Of a stretch of 64,000 nucleotides of DNA, positions 47,937-56,923 are shown piece after piece; position 1 is the stretch's first letter, and each line of letters begins with the position of its first letter. Source of the stretch: Calidifontibacillus oryziterrae (GTDB taxonomy: Bacteria; Bacillota; Bacilli; Bacillales; Bacillaceae_J); the NCBI RefSeq assembly GCF_000331575.1, contig NZ_KB223527.1:1213842-1277841 (forward strand), given 5' to 3'. The notes under the pieces were generated by a model. The model ran no database searches, was not told where the DNA came from, and worked only from the letters and a program-made list of their open reading frames with translations. The position numbers and the translations under genes are program-made.

Positions 47937-49337
47937 TTAAATTGTTGGCAGGAAAATCGAGATCTTTGTTCCCTTTCCTTCTTCACTCTCAATCATTATA
48001 TCGCCTTCATGCAGCTGAACGATTTTTTGCACAATGGCCATTCCTAGTCCAGTACCGCCATACTGACGTGTTCTTGCTTTATCAATTCTAAAAAATCGTT
48101 CCCCAATTCGATGAAGGTGTTCCTTTGGTATCCCAATACCGTTATCCTTAATTACAATTTTACAACCGTTTCCTTTTATAGTTACCAACGTGACCTCAAT
48201 AACATCATTAGTAGGGGAGTAACGAATAGCGTTTTCCATCAAGTTTTGGATAATTTGTTCAATTCTGTCTTGATCCCCCATAATAATCACATCATGATCT
48301 AGTTCTTTAAACAAACGCAAATTTTTCTCATGTAGAAACGGATCAAATTTCTCTAATGCCTCTTCGATAAGCTGAGCAAGCGCAAGTGGTTGTTTGTCCA
48401 TTGGGATCGATTTACCATCCATTTGAGCGAGATCCAATAAGTCACGAACCAAGCGCTGCATCCTTCCGGCCTCGCGATGAATTAAATGTAAATATTTTTT
48501 TGAATCCTCTCCATTTGTCACCGTACCATCTAATATCGCTTCGCTATATCCCTTAATATAACTAATTGGAGTTCGAAGTTCATGCGATACATTTCCTAAA
48601 AACTCTTTTCTTCGCTCATCCTCTTCTTTTACCGCCTCTGACATTTGATTAAAGGCAATTCCAAGTCGACCAATCTCATCATTTGATCGAACTTGAACCT
48701 TTTCGCTATAGTCCCCTTTTGACATTTGATAGGCAACTCGTTCCATTTCATTTAGAGGAGTTGTCAGCTTTCTCGCTATTTTCCGACCCAATACAATGGC
48801 AGCTAATGTAAACAAAAGGCTAATTATTGCAATAAAGACTCCCGCTTCCCGAAACAAATCATTAATTGATGCTAGTGGTAAATATATATAAAGAATCCCC
48901 TTTAGTCTTTTTTCCTCCAATAGCGGAACGATAACCCCCATTATTTGCCTATCAAATCTCTTCTCATAGCCGGTTTTTGTTATAATTTCTCCATTTATCA
49001 GCTGTTCCCGTTCCACAACACCAATTAACGATTCATAATCTACTTCAAACGGGAGACATGCACTTAATTCTTTAGGATTGTTGACAAATAATATTTCCGC
49101 TTGAGAAATTTGGTTGTACCATTCAAACCTTTCTTTTAATTGTGGTGTTATTTCCCCACCCGTATATTCGCTAGCTAACCTCATACCTTCTTGCTTTAAT
49201 GAAACTTCAACATGATCAACATACAATTTTTTATAAAAGTAATGGGTCATTCCATATGTTGCGAGTATTCCTAATACGACTGCGATTGTAACTGTAAGCC
49301 AGAGCTTTTGCCATAACGACATTGAAATTTTTTTCAT
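47937..49337 (-). CDS. Membrane sensor histidine kinase
   Basis: A 466-residue kinase: membrane segment at about 10-32, extracytoplasmic region of about 125 residues, second membrane segment at about 160-185, HAMP domain, HisKA with the phospho-acceptor His in VSHELRTPISYIKGY (near 253), and a HATPase domain with NLMENAIRYS, DNGIGIP and GGTGLGMAIVQ. The start at 49337 has GAGGT upstream and lies one base after the regulator stop. The ligand is unknown. It is the last gene of the propeller lipoprotein-regulator-kinase set. Confidence 0.92.
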   Translation of the reverse strand: MKKISMSLWQKLWLTVTIAVVLGILATYGMTHYFYKKLYVDHVEVSLKQEGMRLASEYTGGEITPQLKERFEWYNQISQAEILFVNNPKELSACLPFEVDYESLIGVVEREQLINGEIITKTGYEKRFDRQIMGVIVPLLEEKRLKGILYIYLPLASINDLFREAGVFIAIISLLFTLAAIVLGRKIARKLTTPLNEMERVAYQMSKGDYSEKVQVRSNDEIGRLGIAFNQMSEAVKEEDERRKEFLGNVSHELRTPISYIKGYSEAILDGTVTNGEDSKKYLHLIHREAGRMQRLVRDLLDLAQMDGKSIPMDKQPLALAQLIEEALEKFDPFLHEKNLRLFKELDHDVIIMGDQDRIEQIIQNLMENAIRYSPTNDVIEVTLVTIKGNGCKIVIKDNGIGIPKEHLHRIGERFFRIDKARTRQYGGTGLGMAIVQKIVQLHEGDIMIESEEGKGTKISIFLPTI

Positions 49338-49338
49338 A

Positions 49339-50016
49339 TCATACCTCGAATTTATAGCCAATTCCCCAAACGGTTTGAATTAAATTCCCTTGATCCTTTA
49401 ATTTTAGTCTTAAAGTTTTAATATGAGTATCAACAGTGCGGACACCGCCAACATAGTCATATCCCCATACCCGCTCTAAAAGCTGTTCTCGGCTTAGTGC
49501 TTGACCATTATGTTGACAGAAAAATAGCAGTAGATCGTATTCTTTTAATGTTAATGATATCGGTTCTTTATTTATGAATGCCTGTCTTCCTTTCACATTT
49601 ATTTCAATTGGACCAAAATGTAGGACTTCATCTTCTTTCTTCGCTGACGGTTGAAAACGCCGTAAGACAGCATCTACTCTAGCAATTAACTCACTAGGAC
49701 TAAATGGCTTAACAACATAGTCATCTGCGCCAATCTTTAAGCCATAGACCCGATCCCATTCATCACCCCGAGCAGTTAAAAATATAATAGGTATCGCGGA
49801 GGTTTCTCTAACTTTCATACAAAATGTTAATCCATCAATATTTGGCATCATAATGTCTAAAATAATTAGATGAAAAGGTTGCGATTTTAATAATTCAAGC
49901 GCTTGTTGTCCATCTTCAGCTTCTACACAAATAAAATTTTCTTTCTCTAAATACATCCGGACTAGCTGCCTCATATCAGCCTCGTCGTCAACAATTAATA
50001 CTTTTCGATCAGTCAT
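49339..50016 (-). CDS. OmpR-family response regulator
   Basis: A 225-residue regulator with a receiver domain (phospho-Asp in IILDIMMPNIDG, switch Lys in ADDYVVKPFSP) and an OmpR-type winged-helix domain (LTLKEYDLLLFFCQHNGQ, VRTVDTHIKTLRLKL). The start at 50016 has AGAGGTG six bases upstream and overlaps the end of the propeller lipoprotein gene by eight bases. Target genes are unknown; the adjacent nos accessory genes are the first candidates. Confidence 0.93.
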   Translation of the reverse strand: MTDRKVLIVDDEADMRQLVRMYLEKENFICVEAEDGQQALELLKSQPFHLIILDIMMPNIDGLTFCMKVRETSAIPIIFLTARGDEWDRVYGLKIGADDYVVKPFSPSELIARVDAVLRRFQPSAKKEDEVLHFGPIEINVKGRQAFINKEPISLTLKEYDLLLFFCQHNGQALSREQLLERVWGYDYVGGVRTVDTHIKTLRLKLKDQGNLIQTVWGIGYKFEV

Positions 50017-50995
50017 TTTCCACACCTCTTCTAAATAGAACTTGAAATGGTCCTTCCCCTGTTTTCAGAGTTGCGCAAACCTTCATGTCATTTGGATCAA
50101 CAATAATTAGTTCATTGCTATCATAGCTCACACTATAAATAAAATTGTTATAGATCGATATATCAAAGGGATTTGCTCCTATTTCAACAGCGGCTTCAAC
50201 CTCCTTCGTATTCATATTAATTTTCCTCAGTTGATTGGAGCCGTGGCTCACAACATAAATAAACTCACCATGCTTTTCTAAATCAACAGGCATAACAGGA
50301 GTATATATTTCCTTTCTTATATGCCCCGTTTCAATAGAATAAACGGTCACGTTATTTTCTACTTGATCACCAGCACCATGTCCACCCGTCCATAGCTCAC
50401 CTAACGATTCAACAAGAACCGCACCAACGGCAGCTTGTTTTGCCTCGAAGCTATTTACGACTTGATTTGTATGCAAATCAATAACAGAAATAACAGGTGC
50501 GTCAAAATTTAGTACATATAATAATTGTTCATTTTCGCTCTCCATTAATGTTAATGGATCATCGTTTACATCAATTTCAGCAAATTTTCTTCCTTCTTTA
50601 TCCGTTATAATGATCATGTCATTTTCCTGATCTGCAAAGTAGATCTTAGACTTATCAATCGAAAGTAGTGCATTTGCGATACCTTTGCCTAACTTCCATT
50701 CATCAACCTTTTCCCCTGATTGCAAATCATATAAGTATACTCTTTCTAAATGTTTCCCATAAAGCAAAAGCGTTCTGTTATCTGGTAAAACAAGTGCACC
50801 TGTAAATGTAAACGGCATTTGCCATCGAGCCAGCTCAGTTCTTGTTTCCTCATTATAGAAAGATAAACTCTTCTCAATTAAATTAACAATAATGATTAAA
50901 GGTGAATCGGAATCTATCTTTTTGTATTGCTCGTTTTGACACCCTGCAACTAGCAATAGCAGAATGAAAACGACAAAGTATCTCGTTTTAGCCAT
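50009..50995 (-). CDS. YncE/YVTN-type beta-propeller lipoprotein
   Basis: A 328-residue lipoprotein with lipobox LLLVAGCQ and a seven-bladed-propeller pattern of YVTN-like repeats (ISVIDLHTNQVVNSFEAK, LYVLNFDAPVISVID, LIIVDPNDMKVCATLKTGEG). The start at 50995 has GGAGGG six bases upstream; 24 further codons are open but lack a signal peptide. It overlaps the response regulator gene, so it may be an extracellular partner of the kinase. Propeller proteins often accompany copper and nitrous oxide pathways, but a catalytic role is not indicated. Confidence 0.82.
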   Translation of the reverse strand: MAKTRYFVVFILLLLVAGCQNEQYKKIDSDSPLIIIVNLIEKSLSFYNEETRTELARWQMPFTFTGALVLPDNRTLLLYGKHLERVYLYDLQSGEKVDEWKLGKGIANALLSIDKSKIYFADQENDMIIITDKEGRKFAEIDVNDDPLTLMESENEQLLYVLNFDAPVISVIDLHTNQVVNSFEAKQAAVGAVLVESLGELWTGGHGAGDQVENNVTVYSIETGHIRKEIYTPVMPVDLEKHGEFIYVVSHGSNQLRKINMNTKEVEAAVEIGANPFDISIYNNFIYSVSYDSNELIIVDPNDMKVCATLKTGEGPFQVLFRRGVEND

Positions 50996-51193
50996 AATGC
51001 ACCCTCCAAAAGCTAAACTACCATTATTATAACTTGAAGTTGTGAAATTAACGTGAAAAGATTTCACTTTTATTACTTGAGATCTTCAAATATATTTTCT
51101 AATTTTCTAATAATTTCTTCACAGTATCTTCATAATAGCAAGTTAAGCTATTAATAGTGTTAAAAATATCACATTTTTAGTGGAGGTACTTAT

Positions 51194-51889
51194 ATGAAAA
51201 AATTATTAATTCTTCTTTTTGCTCTTAGCATTGGGGTTATCGCAGGCTGTGGGACAACTTCTAATCAAGGAGCAGAAGAACAGGCACCAGCGGAAGAAAC
51301 AGCGCCTGCTGAAGAGCAAGTAATGGAGTCCGAGACAACTGAGTCTGAAGTGGAAGATGTAGCTACTGTAGCTGATGAGCACGACCATGGTGTAATGCCA
51401 GAAGAGCCTGGTGAAGGAACTATGTGTTCAATGTGTGATATGATCGTGTATCATAAAGACCATGAAATGGGGAAATTCACTGGACAAGTTGTAACAGCTG
51501 ACGGGGAATATCTTTATACGGATGATGTTGGTTGTTTATTGAATCAAGTTAGAGTTCTCGAAGAAAAACAAGAGCAGCCATTGGCAGCTTGGGTCCGTGA
51601 TTATAACACGCTTGAATGGATTCCCGCTGACCAAGCAATCCCTGTAAGAGCCAGTATTGAAACACCAATGAAAATGGGCTTCGCACTATTTGGCACTGAA
51701 GAAGCGGCTAATAAGTACGTGACAGAAAACCCAATGGTAGCACCTGTTCTTTCAACTATGGATGATGTCGACAAAATTGCGTTAGAACGCCGCAAAGCAA
51801 AAATGGCGAAGATGCAAGAATCTCAGCAAAAGATGGAGCAACAACAGAGTAATATGGAAGGAAATATGGAAGGCGAAATGAGCCACTAA
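51194..51889 (+). CDS. NosL-like copper-chaperone lipoprotein with Met-rich tail
   Basis: A 231-residue lipoprotein: lipobox VIAGCG, a Glu/Pro/Ala-rich linker, a short His stretch (DEHDHG), then a NosL-type domain at about 75-200 (MCSMCDMIVYHKDHEMGKF, YTDDVGCLLNQ) and a C-terminal tail rich in Met and Gln (MEQQQSNMEGNMEGEMSH). NosL binds Cu(I) through Cys and Met and delivers it toward NosZ. The Met-rich tail could add Cu(I) sites. It diverges from the propeller/two-component operon. GGAGG precedes the ATG, and a strong terminator follows. Confidence 0.83.
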   Translation: MKKLLILLFALSIGVIAGCGTTSNQGAEEQAPAEETAPAEEQVMESETTESEVEDVATVADEHDHGVMPEEPGEGTMCSMCDMIVYHKDHEMGKFTGQVVTADGEYLYTDDVGCLLNQVRVLEEKQEQPLAAWVRDYNTLEWIPADQAIPVRASIETPMKMGFALFGTEEAANKYVTENPMVAPVLSTMDDVDKIALERRKAKMAKMQESQQKMEQQQSNMEGNMEGEMSH

Positions 51890-51896
51890 ACAAGTC

Positions 51897-51934
51897 AAAA
51901 GGTTGTCCTGGAATAATCAGGACAACCTTTTTAT
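51897..51934. terminator. Bidirectional terminator between the NosL-like gene and nosF2
   Basis: AAAAGGTTGTCCTG (51897-51910) and CAGGACAACCTTTT (51918-51931) form a perfect 14-bp stem with T-runs on both strands, serving convergent genes. Confidence 0.93.
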
Positions 51935-51960
51935 ATGGCTGTTATTGTTACTAAAGCGTT

Positions 51961-52692
51961 TTATTGTCTAGCTTTTACTAATGAAAAGAAAACTTCCTCT
52001 AATGTTGTTTCTGAACGATCCTCCCCTTTTGTCAATGATTCCACTGTATCCGTAACTAAGAGCTGACCACTGCTCATAAAGGCAACACGATCGGCTAATT
52101 CCTCAACATCAGACAATATATGTGATGAGAACAAAATGGTTGTTCCCTTTTGTTTTTCTTCTTTAATTATCCTCTTAAATTCTCGAACCCAATAAGGATC
52201 TAAACCATTGGTTGGCTCATCCAATATAAGTAGAGGTGCTTCAGGTAATAGACTTTGAGCTAAAGCTAACCTTTGCTGCATTCCTTTTGAATAGTTTTTT
52301 ACCTTTTTATCCTTATCTTGATCTAACCCAACCTGCTTTAGTAGCTGATGTACCCTTTCATCTGGAACGTTTGACAGTTCAGCAAAAAACTTTAAAACTT
52401 CATAACCTGTTAACACACTTGGAAATACCATTGCATCCGGCATATATGAAAATAATGATTTATATTGTTGACTTTTTGTACTAACTGGAGTTCCTGCAAG
52501 CCTAACCTCTCCTGATGTTGGCTTTACATTGCCAATGATCATTTGAATGACTGTACTTTTCCCAGCACCGTTCCCACCACAAAGAGCAAAGCACTCCCCA
52601 TTGTGAATGTTGAAATTTATATGCTCAATTCGATTTGTTTCATTAAAGATCTTACAAAGGTCATGTACTTCCACCATATTATTATGCTCCAT
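51961..52692 (-). CDS. nosF: Nos-type ABC transporter ATPase NosF (set 2)
   Basis: A 243-residue ABC ATPase with Walker A GGNGAGKST, signature YSKGMQQRLALAQ, Walker B LLILDEPTNGLDP and switch His FSSHILSD. It is clearly different from the set 1 protein (27814-28485). It is the last gene of nosD-nosL-nosY-nosF, overlapping nosY by 11 bases. It should power the NosY permease in copper or sulfur supply for CuZ. Confidence 0.9.
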   Translation of the reverse strand: MEHNNMVEVHDLCKIFNETNRIEHINFNIHNGECFALCGGNGAGKSTVIQMIIGNVKPTSGEVRLAGTPVSTKSQQYKSLFSYMPDAMVFPSVLTGYEVLKFFAELSNVPDERVHQLLKQVGLDQDKDKKVKNYSKGMQQRLALAQSLLPEAPLLILDEPTNGLDPYWVREFKRIIKEEKQKGTTILFSSHILSDVEELADRVAFMSSGQLLVTDTVESLTKGEDRSETTLEEVFFSLVKARQ

Positions 52693-53512
52693 GTCTTATC
52701 CCTCGTCTAATCATAAAATTTGCTATGATTAATGGTATGATGATCCATAGAATAGCAGTGATTGAAAATGTTAGTTGTCCGACCATTCCCTCACTCCAGA
52801 TAGTTAAATCATACAAGTGCGGTCCAAAGATCGTACCACTTTCCATTGTAATTATTGTCCAAACACGAACTAATTCAACTGGATTCAATAAAATTGAAAA
52901 AGTAAACATGTTTAAAATCGCGTGTTTACTAATTACCATTGCTAAGCCCATTACGGCAAACTCATAAAATAGTACGGTAATAGCCCAGACAATTAAACTA
53001 AGTCCTAATGCCTGAAAGCGAGTAGCTGAAACAACACCAACTAACATTGCTAGGCCAAGAAATAAAACCATCAACAGCAAAGTAAATCCATAAAATAATA
53101 GGAAAAATTGGATGGAAACTCCCGTTTTTGTGATAAAAAGGATTAGACCTGCCATCCCATATCCAAAGGTAATCACAGCTATTAACGTTATGAGTAGTCC
53201 GATAAATTTCCCTAATAAAATCGTAGCCGGGCGCAGTGGATACGTAAACAACAGTGTTAAGCTCCCGCCTTCTTTATCACCTGCTATTGACGTACTGCCA
53301 ATTAATAAAGTCAATAACGGAACTAAAAACAATGATAAATTTAAGAGACTTGCTGCCATTCGATTAAACCCTTCAAACCCAGCTTGCTCCGCACTACCAC
53401 CAAATAAAACAATGGTGACCGCGAGAACGGTATATAAAATCGTGAAGCTTACGACCCATCTACTTCTTGAAATGACCTTCAATTCATGCCTTGCAATTTT
53501 TGCAACCATCAT
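52682..53512 (-). CDS. nosY: Nos-type ABC transporter permease NosY (set 2)
   Basis: A 276-residue ABC-2-type permease with six predicted membrane segments, the family start IARHELKVISRSRWV and STSIAGDKEGGSLTLLFTYP. It is closer to the classical NosY than the set 1 protein. It overlaps nosF and lies 21 bases after nosL. Confidence 0.9.
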   Translation of the reverse strand: MMVAKIARHELKVISRSRWVVSFTILYTVLAVTIVLFGGSAEQAGFEGFNRMAASLLNLSLFLVPLLTLLIGSTSIAGDKEGGSLTLLFTYPLRPATILLGKFIGLLITLIAVITFGYGMAGLILFITKTGVSIQFFLLFYGFTLLLMVLFLGLAMLVGVVSATRFQALGLSLIVWAITVLFYEFAVMGLAMVISKHAILNMFTFSILLNPVELVRVWTIITMESGTIFGPHLYDLTIWSEGMVGQLTFSITAILWIIIPLIIANFMIRRGIRHGA

Positions 53513-53533
53513 TTTTATTACACACCTTTACGA

Positions 53534-53995
53534 TTAATGATGCATCGTCCAGTCAAGCTTTGCTAAGCCTGAGTAGTCGATTACTTCACCTTTTCCTTCT
53601 TGTTTAATATAGTCCTCAGCACGTTCTTTTGATGAAAATGATACAACACCATAAGCCATAGGTGTCCAAAATTCGGGGTGATAAGCATGATAAGCTTGTT
53701 CAATTGGTACCCATTCCAAACTTTCAAAATCTCTTACATATTGCCCAGCAATTTCTTTATTTTGTCCTTCTCCATTTACATATTCAACCATACAACCAAT
53801 ATCATCATACATATGAACCGTTCCGTCACTTTCAATTAGCTGTGTGGCAAAATCTACATGGGCGACTGACATATTACAAACTTCACACGCATCAATTTCT
53901 GGATTTACTTCTCTCGGTTCAATGCTTACCTCTTGACCACATCCGCTAAGAACAAACAGCCCCACGATTAGTAAAAGACCTAGCTTTTTCATCAT
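53534..53995 (-). CDS. nosL: Copper chaperone lipoprotein NosL
   Basis: A 153-residue lipoprotein with lipobox FVLSGCG and the NosL signature CEVCNMSV, then MYDDIGCMVEYVN. NosL delivers Cu(I) to apo-NosZ outside the membrane. The gene overlaps nosD by four bases (ATGA). No nosL is present in the nosZ operon, so this one, or the NosL-like gene at 51194-51889, must serve NosZ. Confidence 0.93.
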   Translation of the reverse strand: MMKKLGLLLIVGLFVLSGCGQEVSIEPREVNPEIDACEVCNMSVAHVDFATQLIESDGTVHMYDDIGCMVEYVNGEGQNKEIAGQYVRDFESLEWVPIEQAYHAYHPEFWTPMAYGVVSFSSKERAEDYIKQEGKGEVIDYSGLAKLDWTMHH

Positions 53996-55338
53996 CTTAA
54001 AACCCTCCCACGATAAAATGTTAATAAACTAAAAGCAATCATAACAATTCCTAGCAAAGCCGCAACAAAATTGCGTTCAACCGTTTCATTCTCCTTTAAA
54101 ATTACACTGCCTTCTACTGGACGTGTTAACGGATACCGATCCATCCCTTTATCACTAGAAAAAGCCGGAAAAATTCTTTCAATTGATGACCATAACTTAA
54201 TTGTCGGACTTTCAAAAAAGAATTGTAATGTTGGATTTTCTTCAACTAATTTATCAAACAACTTCCCTGACTCATAAGGTATCTCTCCAATGCCATCGCC
54301 ATCTAAATCTAGTCCACTATAATCATCCCAATAGTTTCCTTGTTCATTAATATCCATCGGTTCAACCTTTGTAAAAATTTTTGTTTGGACGATATTACCA
54401 ATAAAGTTGTTGTGAACCATTGTATTACGTTCATTTTTATCCTTTAAATCTAAACCAATATAATTCCCGGCAAATAAGTTATTTTCAATTTTGCAATCTC
54501 GTGCATCCTGTAAGCTTAAGCCAGTATTATTGTAAGTCACATTATTATTTGTTATCTCAATTCGATCAGAATCAAATATAAGAACCCCATGACCGCGATA
54601 GTTTAAATTTTTTGTAATTACATTATCAATAAAGCGAAAGTCCGCCGCATCCATAATCATTGCACCCGTAATATTTTCGGAAGAAATATTGTTTTCAATA
54701 AGTCCCTCTTTGGCATACATGACATGATACCCATAGCGGACATGACTTACCTCATTATTTTTTAACGTGCTCCTTTTGGCGAAGTCAAAATAAACACCAT
54801 CTTGTGTATCGTAGATTTTATTCCCAATTAAACTAGTATCCTCCGCATAAAATAAATGAATGCCATTTCCCTTTGTTGCAAAGTGACCACGATAGCCGAT
54901 AATTTGATTATTTACTATTTGATTATTACTACCCTTGTTCACATAAATACCAAAATGGACATCCTTTAACACGTTGTTTTGAATAATATTGTTTGACGAT
55001 TCCACCCATATTACCGCGTTTGTATCTTTTTTCCCGCTCTTTTCAATCATCAAGTTTTCAATCGTGACATTTGGAGCATTTATTTCAATTGTATTGCCTT
55101 CTCCGCTCCCAGAAATAAGAGCACCTGCTTCACCTTTTAAAATAATTGATTTATTTATAACAAGATTGCCATGGTACTGTCCCTTCTTAATGTAAATTGT
55201 ATCCCCCTTTGCAGCGTTATCAATGACCTCTTGAATCGACATACTAGGTGTTACAGTTAATTCCTCTGCAGCTGCTTCATTCATAAGTAAGAATTGACAG
55301 CTTACTAGCATGAAAATGATGCTAATGATCCGTTGCAT
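53992..55338 (-). CDS. nosD: Copper-site maturation protein NosD (set 2), C-terminally anchored
   Basis: A 448-residue NosD: a cleavable signal peptide at about 1-25, parallel beta-helix repeats (NNIIQNNVLKDVHFGIYVN, NNVTYNNTGLSLQDARDCK, NNLFAGNYIGLDLKDK), a terminal NYWDDYSGLDLDGDGIGEIPY block and a C-terminal membrane segment (VAALLGIVMIAFSLLTFY). The set 1 NosD has its membrane segment at the opposite end. It is first in the second accessory operon, which has its own promoter region with an inverted repeat. Confidence 0.93.
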   Translation of the reverse strand: MQRIISIIFMLVSCQFLLMNEAAAEELTVTPSMSIQEVIDNAAKGDTIYIKKGQYHGNLVINKSIILKGEAGALISGSGEGNTIEINAPNVTIENLMIEKSGKKDTNAVIWVESSNNIIQNNVLKDVHFGIYVNKGSNNQIVNNQIIGYRGHFATKGNGIHLFYAEDTSLIGNKIYDTQDGVYFDFAKRSTLKNNEVSHVRYGYHVMYAKEGLIENNISSENITGAMIMDAADFRFIDNVITKNLNYRGHGVLIFDSDRIEITNNNVTYNNTGLSLQDARDCKIENNLFAGNYIGLDLKDKNERNTMVHNNFIGNIVQTKIFTKVEPMDINEQGNYWDDYSGLDLDGDGIGEIPYESGKLFDKLVEENPTLQFFFESPTIKLWSSIERIFPAFSSDKGMDRYPLTRPVEGSVILKENETVERNFVAALLGIVMIAFSLLTFYRGRVLR

Positions 55339-55356
55339 ACTCTATCTACCACCCAT

Positions 55357-55393
55357 CTTCACAATAGTTTTATAATATTCATAAAATGTGAAG
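55357..55393. promoter_or_regulatory. Inverted repeat upstream of nosD set 2
   Basis: CTTCACA (55357-55363) and TGTGAAG (55387-55393) form a perfect inverted repeat with 23 bases between, flanking AT-rich -10-like sequence (TATTATAAA on the minus strand). The half-sites resemble FNR halves but the spacing is wrong for one FNR dimer. A regulator pair or a chance palindrome are both possible. Confidence 0.35.
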
Positions 55394-55420
55394 AAACTAA
55401 AAAATAAGTTTGAATAAATC

Positions 55421-55468
55421 AAGAAAAAATAATAAGAGTCCCCTTTATTAAAAAAGGCAACTCTTATT
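55421..55468 (-). terminator. yugE terminator
   Basis: AATAAGAGT (55431-55439) pairs with ACTCTTATT (55460-55468), followed by ATTTTTTC on the minus strand. The stem begins within the stop region of yugE. Confidence 0.85.
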
Positions 55469-55716
55469 CACATTGCATATGAAATTGTTTCTTTAAGAAG
55501 TAATACTCTCTTGGCTATTTTTTGGCATTCTGTTAGCGGAATTAATTCCTCAAAGGAAAATTCATAAATGAACTGAATCCTTTTTGCTAAAAGCTTAGGA
55601 TCATTGATTTCATGTACTGCTTGGATGATATCAATGATTTCCACTTCATATGATCCAGGACCTAATCCAATCGGATCCCATTTATTAATAACCTCTTTTA
55701 TTTTTTCATTCAACAT
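55468..55716 (-). CDS. yugE: DUF1871 family protein YugE
   Basis: An 82-residue acidic helical protein matching YugE/DUF1871 (LNEKIKEVINKWDPIGLGPG, YEVEIIDIIQAVHEINDP). The function is unknown. The start at 55716 follows GGAAGGG by six bases. Its neighbours in B. subtilis are yugF and alaR; here nos accessory genes separate it from alaR. Confidence 0.85.
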   Translation of the reverse strand: MLNEKIKEVINKWDPIGLGPGSYEVEIIDIIQAVHEINDPKLLAKRIQFIYEFSFEELIPLTECQKIAKRVLLLKETISYAM

Positions 55717-55974
55717 TCTCGACCCTTCCATTTTAATCACCTAATTATAAAGAGATTATTTTTTAACTATATGCAATTTTGTCTGTATGTTAATTTTAAT
55801 CTCTTTATATAGCCTATAACCCATTTTAATCTTACAGATTTACGACAATATTGAAACAACTTTGCGACAATAATTATACAAATTTGCGAAACTTTTCAAA
55901 ATTTTGTTTCTATTATAATCAATTACCCATTATATGCTTACTTTAAACATCCTTGTTGTGAACATTTTTTGAAC
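55717..55974. other. Intergenic region upstream of yugE
   Basis: AT-rich sequence with no gene. Repeated TTTACGACAATA / TTTGCGACAATAAT / TTTGCGAAAC motifs at about 55838-55890 are present but match no known site. Confidence 0.4.
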
Positions 55975-56006
55975 AAAAAAGTGATCCACCTTAACGATTG
56001 GATCAC
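55975..56006 (-). terminator. Terminator of the cyclophilin gene
   Basis: GTGATCC and GGATCAC (55981-55987 and 56000-56006) pair, followed by TTTTTTG on the minus strand. Confidence 0.88.
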
Positions 56007-56023
56007 CTTGCTTCCGTTATTAT

Positions 56024-56773
56024 TTATTCTTGTACAACCACTTCATTTATAATTACTGGTTCAAGTGGGGCACTTGTTTTCGAATCTACTTCAACACTAC
56101 TAATTGCGTCAACAACCTCCATACCTTCCACAACTTGTCCAAAAACAGTATGTGCACCATCTAACCATGGAGTGCCGCCAACTTCCTTGTATTTCTCAAT
56201 TACGTTATTCGGAAACCTAGCTTGAACCATTTGATCAACTAATTCCTCATCAATTAGATCCGCCTGAACGATAAAAAATTGGCTACCGTTTGTATTTGGA
56301 CCAGCGTTTGCCATTGATAGGGCTCCACGAAAATTAAATAGCTGTGAAGAAAATTCATCTTCGAACGGCTCACCCCATATACTCTCTCCGCCTTTACCAT
56401 TCCCTTCTGGATCACCACCTTGAATCATGAAATCACTGATCACGCGGTGAAAGGTTAATCCGTTATAATAGCCATTTTTACTGTGTGTCACAAAATTTTC
56501 AACTGCTTTTGGGGCCTGCTCAGGAAAAAGCTTAATGACTATATTACCTTTTGTAGTTTTTAACGTAACAATTGGCTCCTTTGACAAAATATCATTGTCA
56601 AATTGAATTAAATCAACATCCTCTGCTGGCTCTGGAGCTTCATTATTTTGTTCAGCTGTTTCTGTATTGTCGTTACCTGCTGTACCATTTTCAATAGAAT
56701 TGTTTTCACCACAGCCGCTAAAAATTAATAAAATAAAAGTTAGCATTGTGTATAAGAATATTTTTTTCATCAT
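56024..56773 (-). CDS. Cyclophilin-type peptidyl-prolyl isomerase lipoprotein
   Basis: A 249-residue lipoprotein with lipobox IFSGCG, an Asn/Glu-rich linker and a cyclophilin domain of about 175 residues ([47 protein letters not shown]). It speeds proline isomerisation of exported proteins on the outer face of the membrane. AAAGGTAGGG precedes two adjacent ATGs. It has its own terminator. Confidence 0.92.
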   Translation of the reverse strand: MMKKIFLYTMLTFILLIFSGCGENNSIENGTAGNDNTETAEQNNEAPEPAEDVDLIQFDNDILSKEPIVTLKTTKGNIVIKLFPEQAPKAVENFVTHSKNGYYNGLTFHRVISDFMIQGGDPEGNGKGGESIWGEPFEDEFSSQLFNFRGALSMANAGPNTNGSQFFIVQADLIDEELVDQMVQARFPNNVIEKYKEVGGTPWLDGAHTVFGQVVEGMEVVDAISSVEVDSKTSAPLEPVIINEVVVQE

Positions 56774-56923
56774 AACCCTACCTTTCATTCAATATGATAA
56801 CTTGAGAAACTTCTCTACTAATTATGTACTATTGCCTATATGATAAGATTTTTTGCATCTATCTGTCAAAAGTATATACTAATATTTAATAATGTATAAA
56901 TACAGTTTAAGGAGTGTTCCTAA

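Noticed and set aside
51158-51173. TGTTA-N6-TCACA, an FNR-like box upstream of the NosL-like gene
   Set aside because: It lies only 21 bases before the start codon, too close for class II activation, and one half-site is imperfect.
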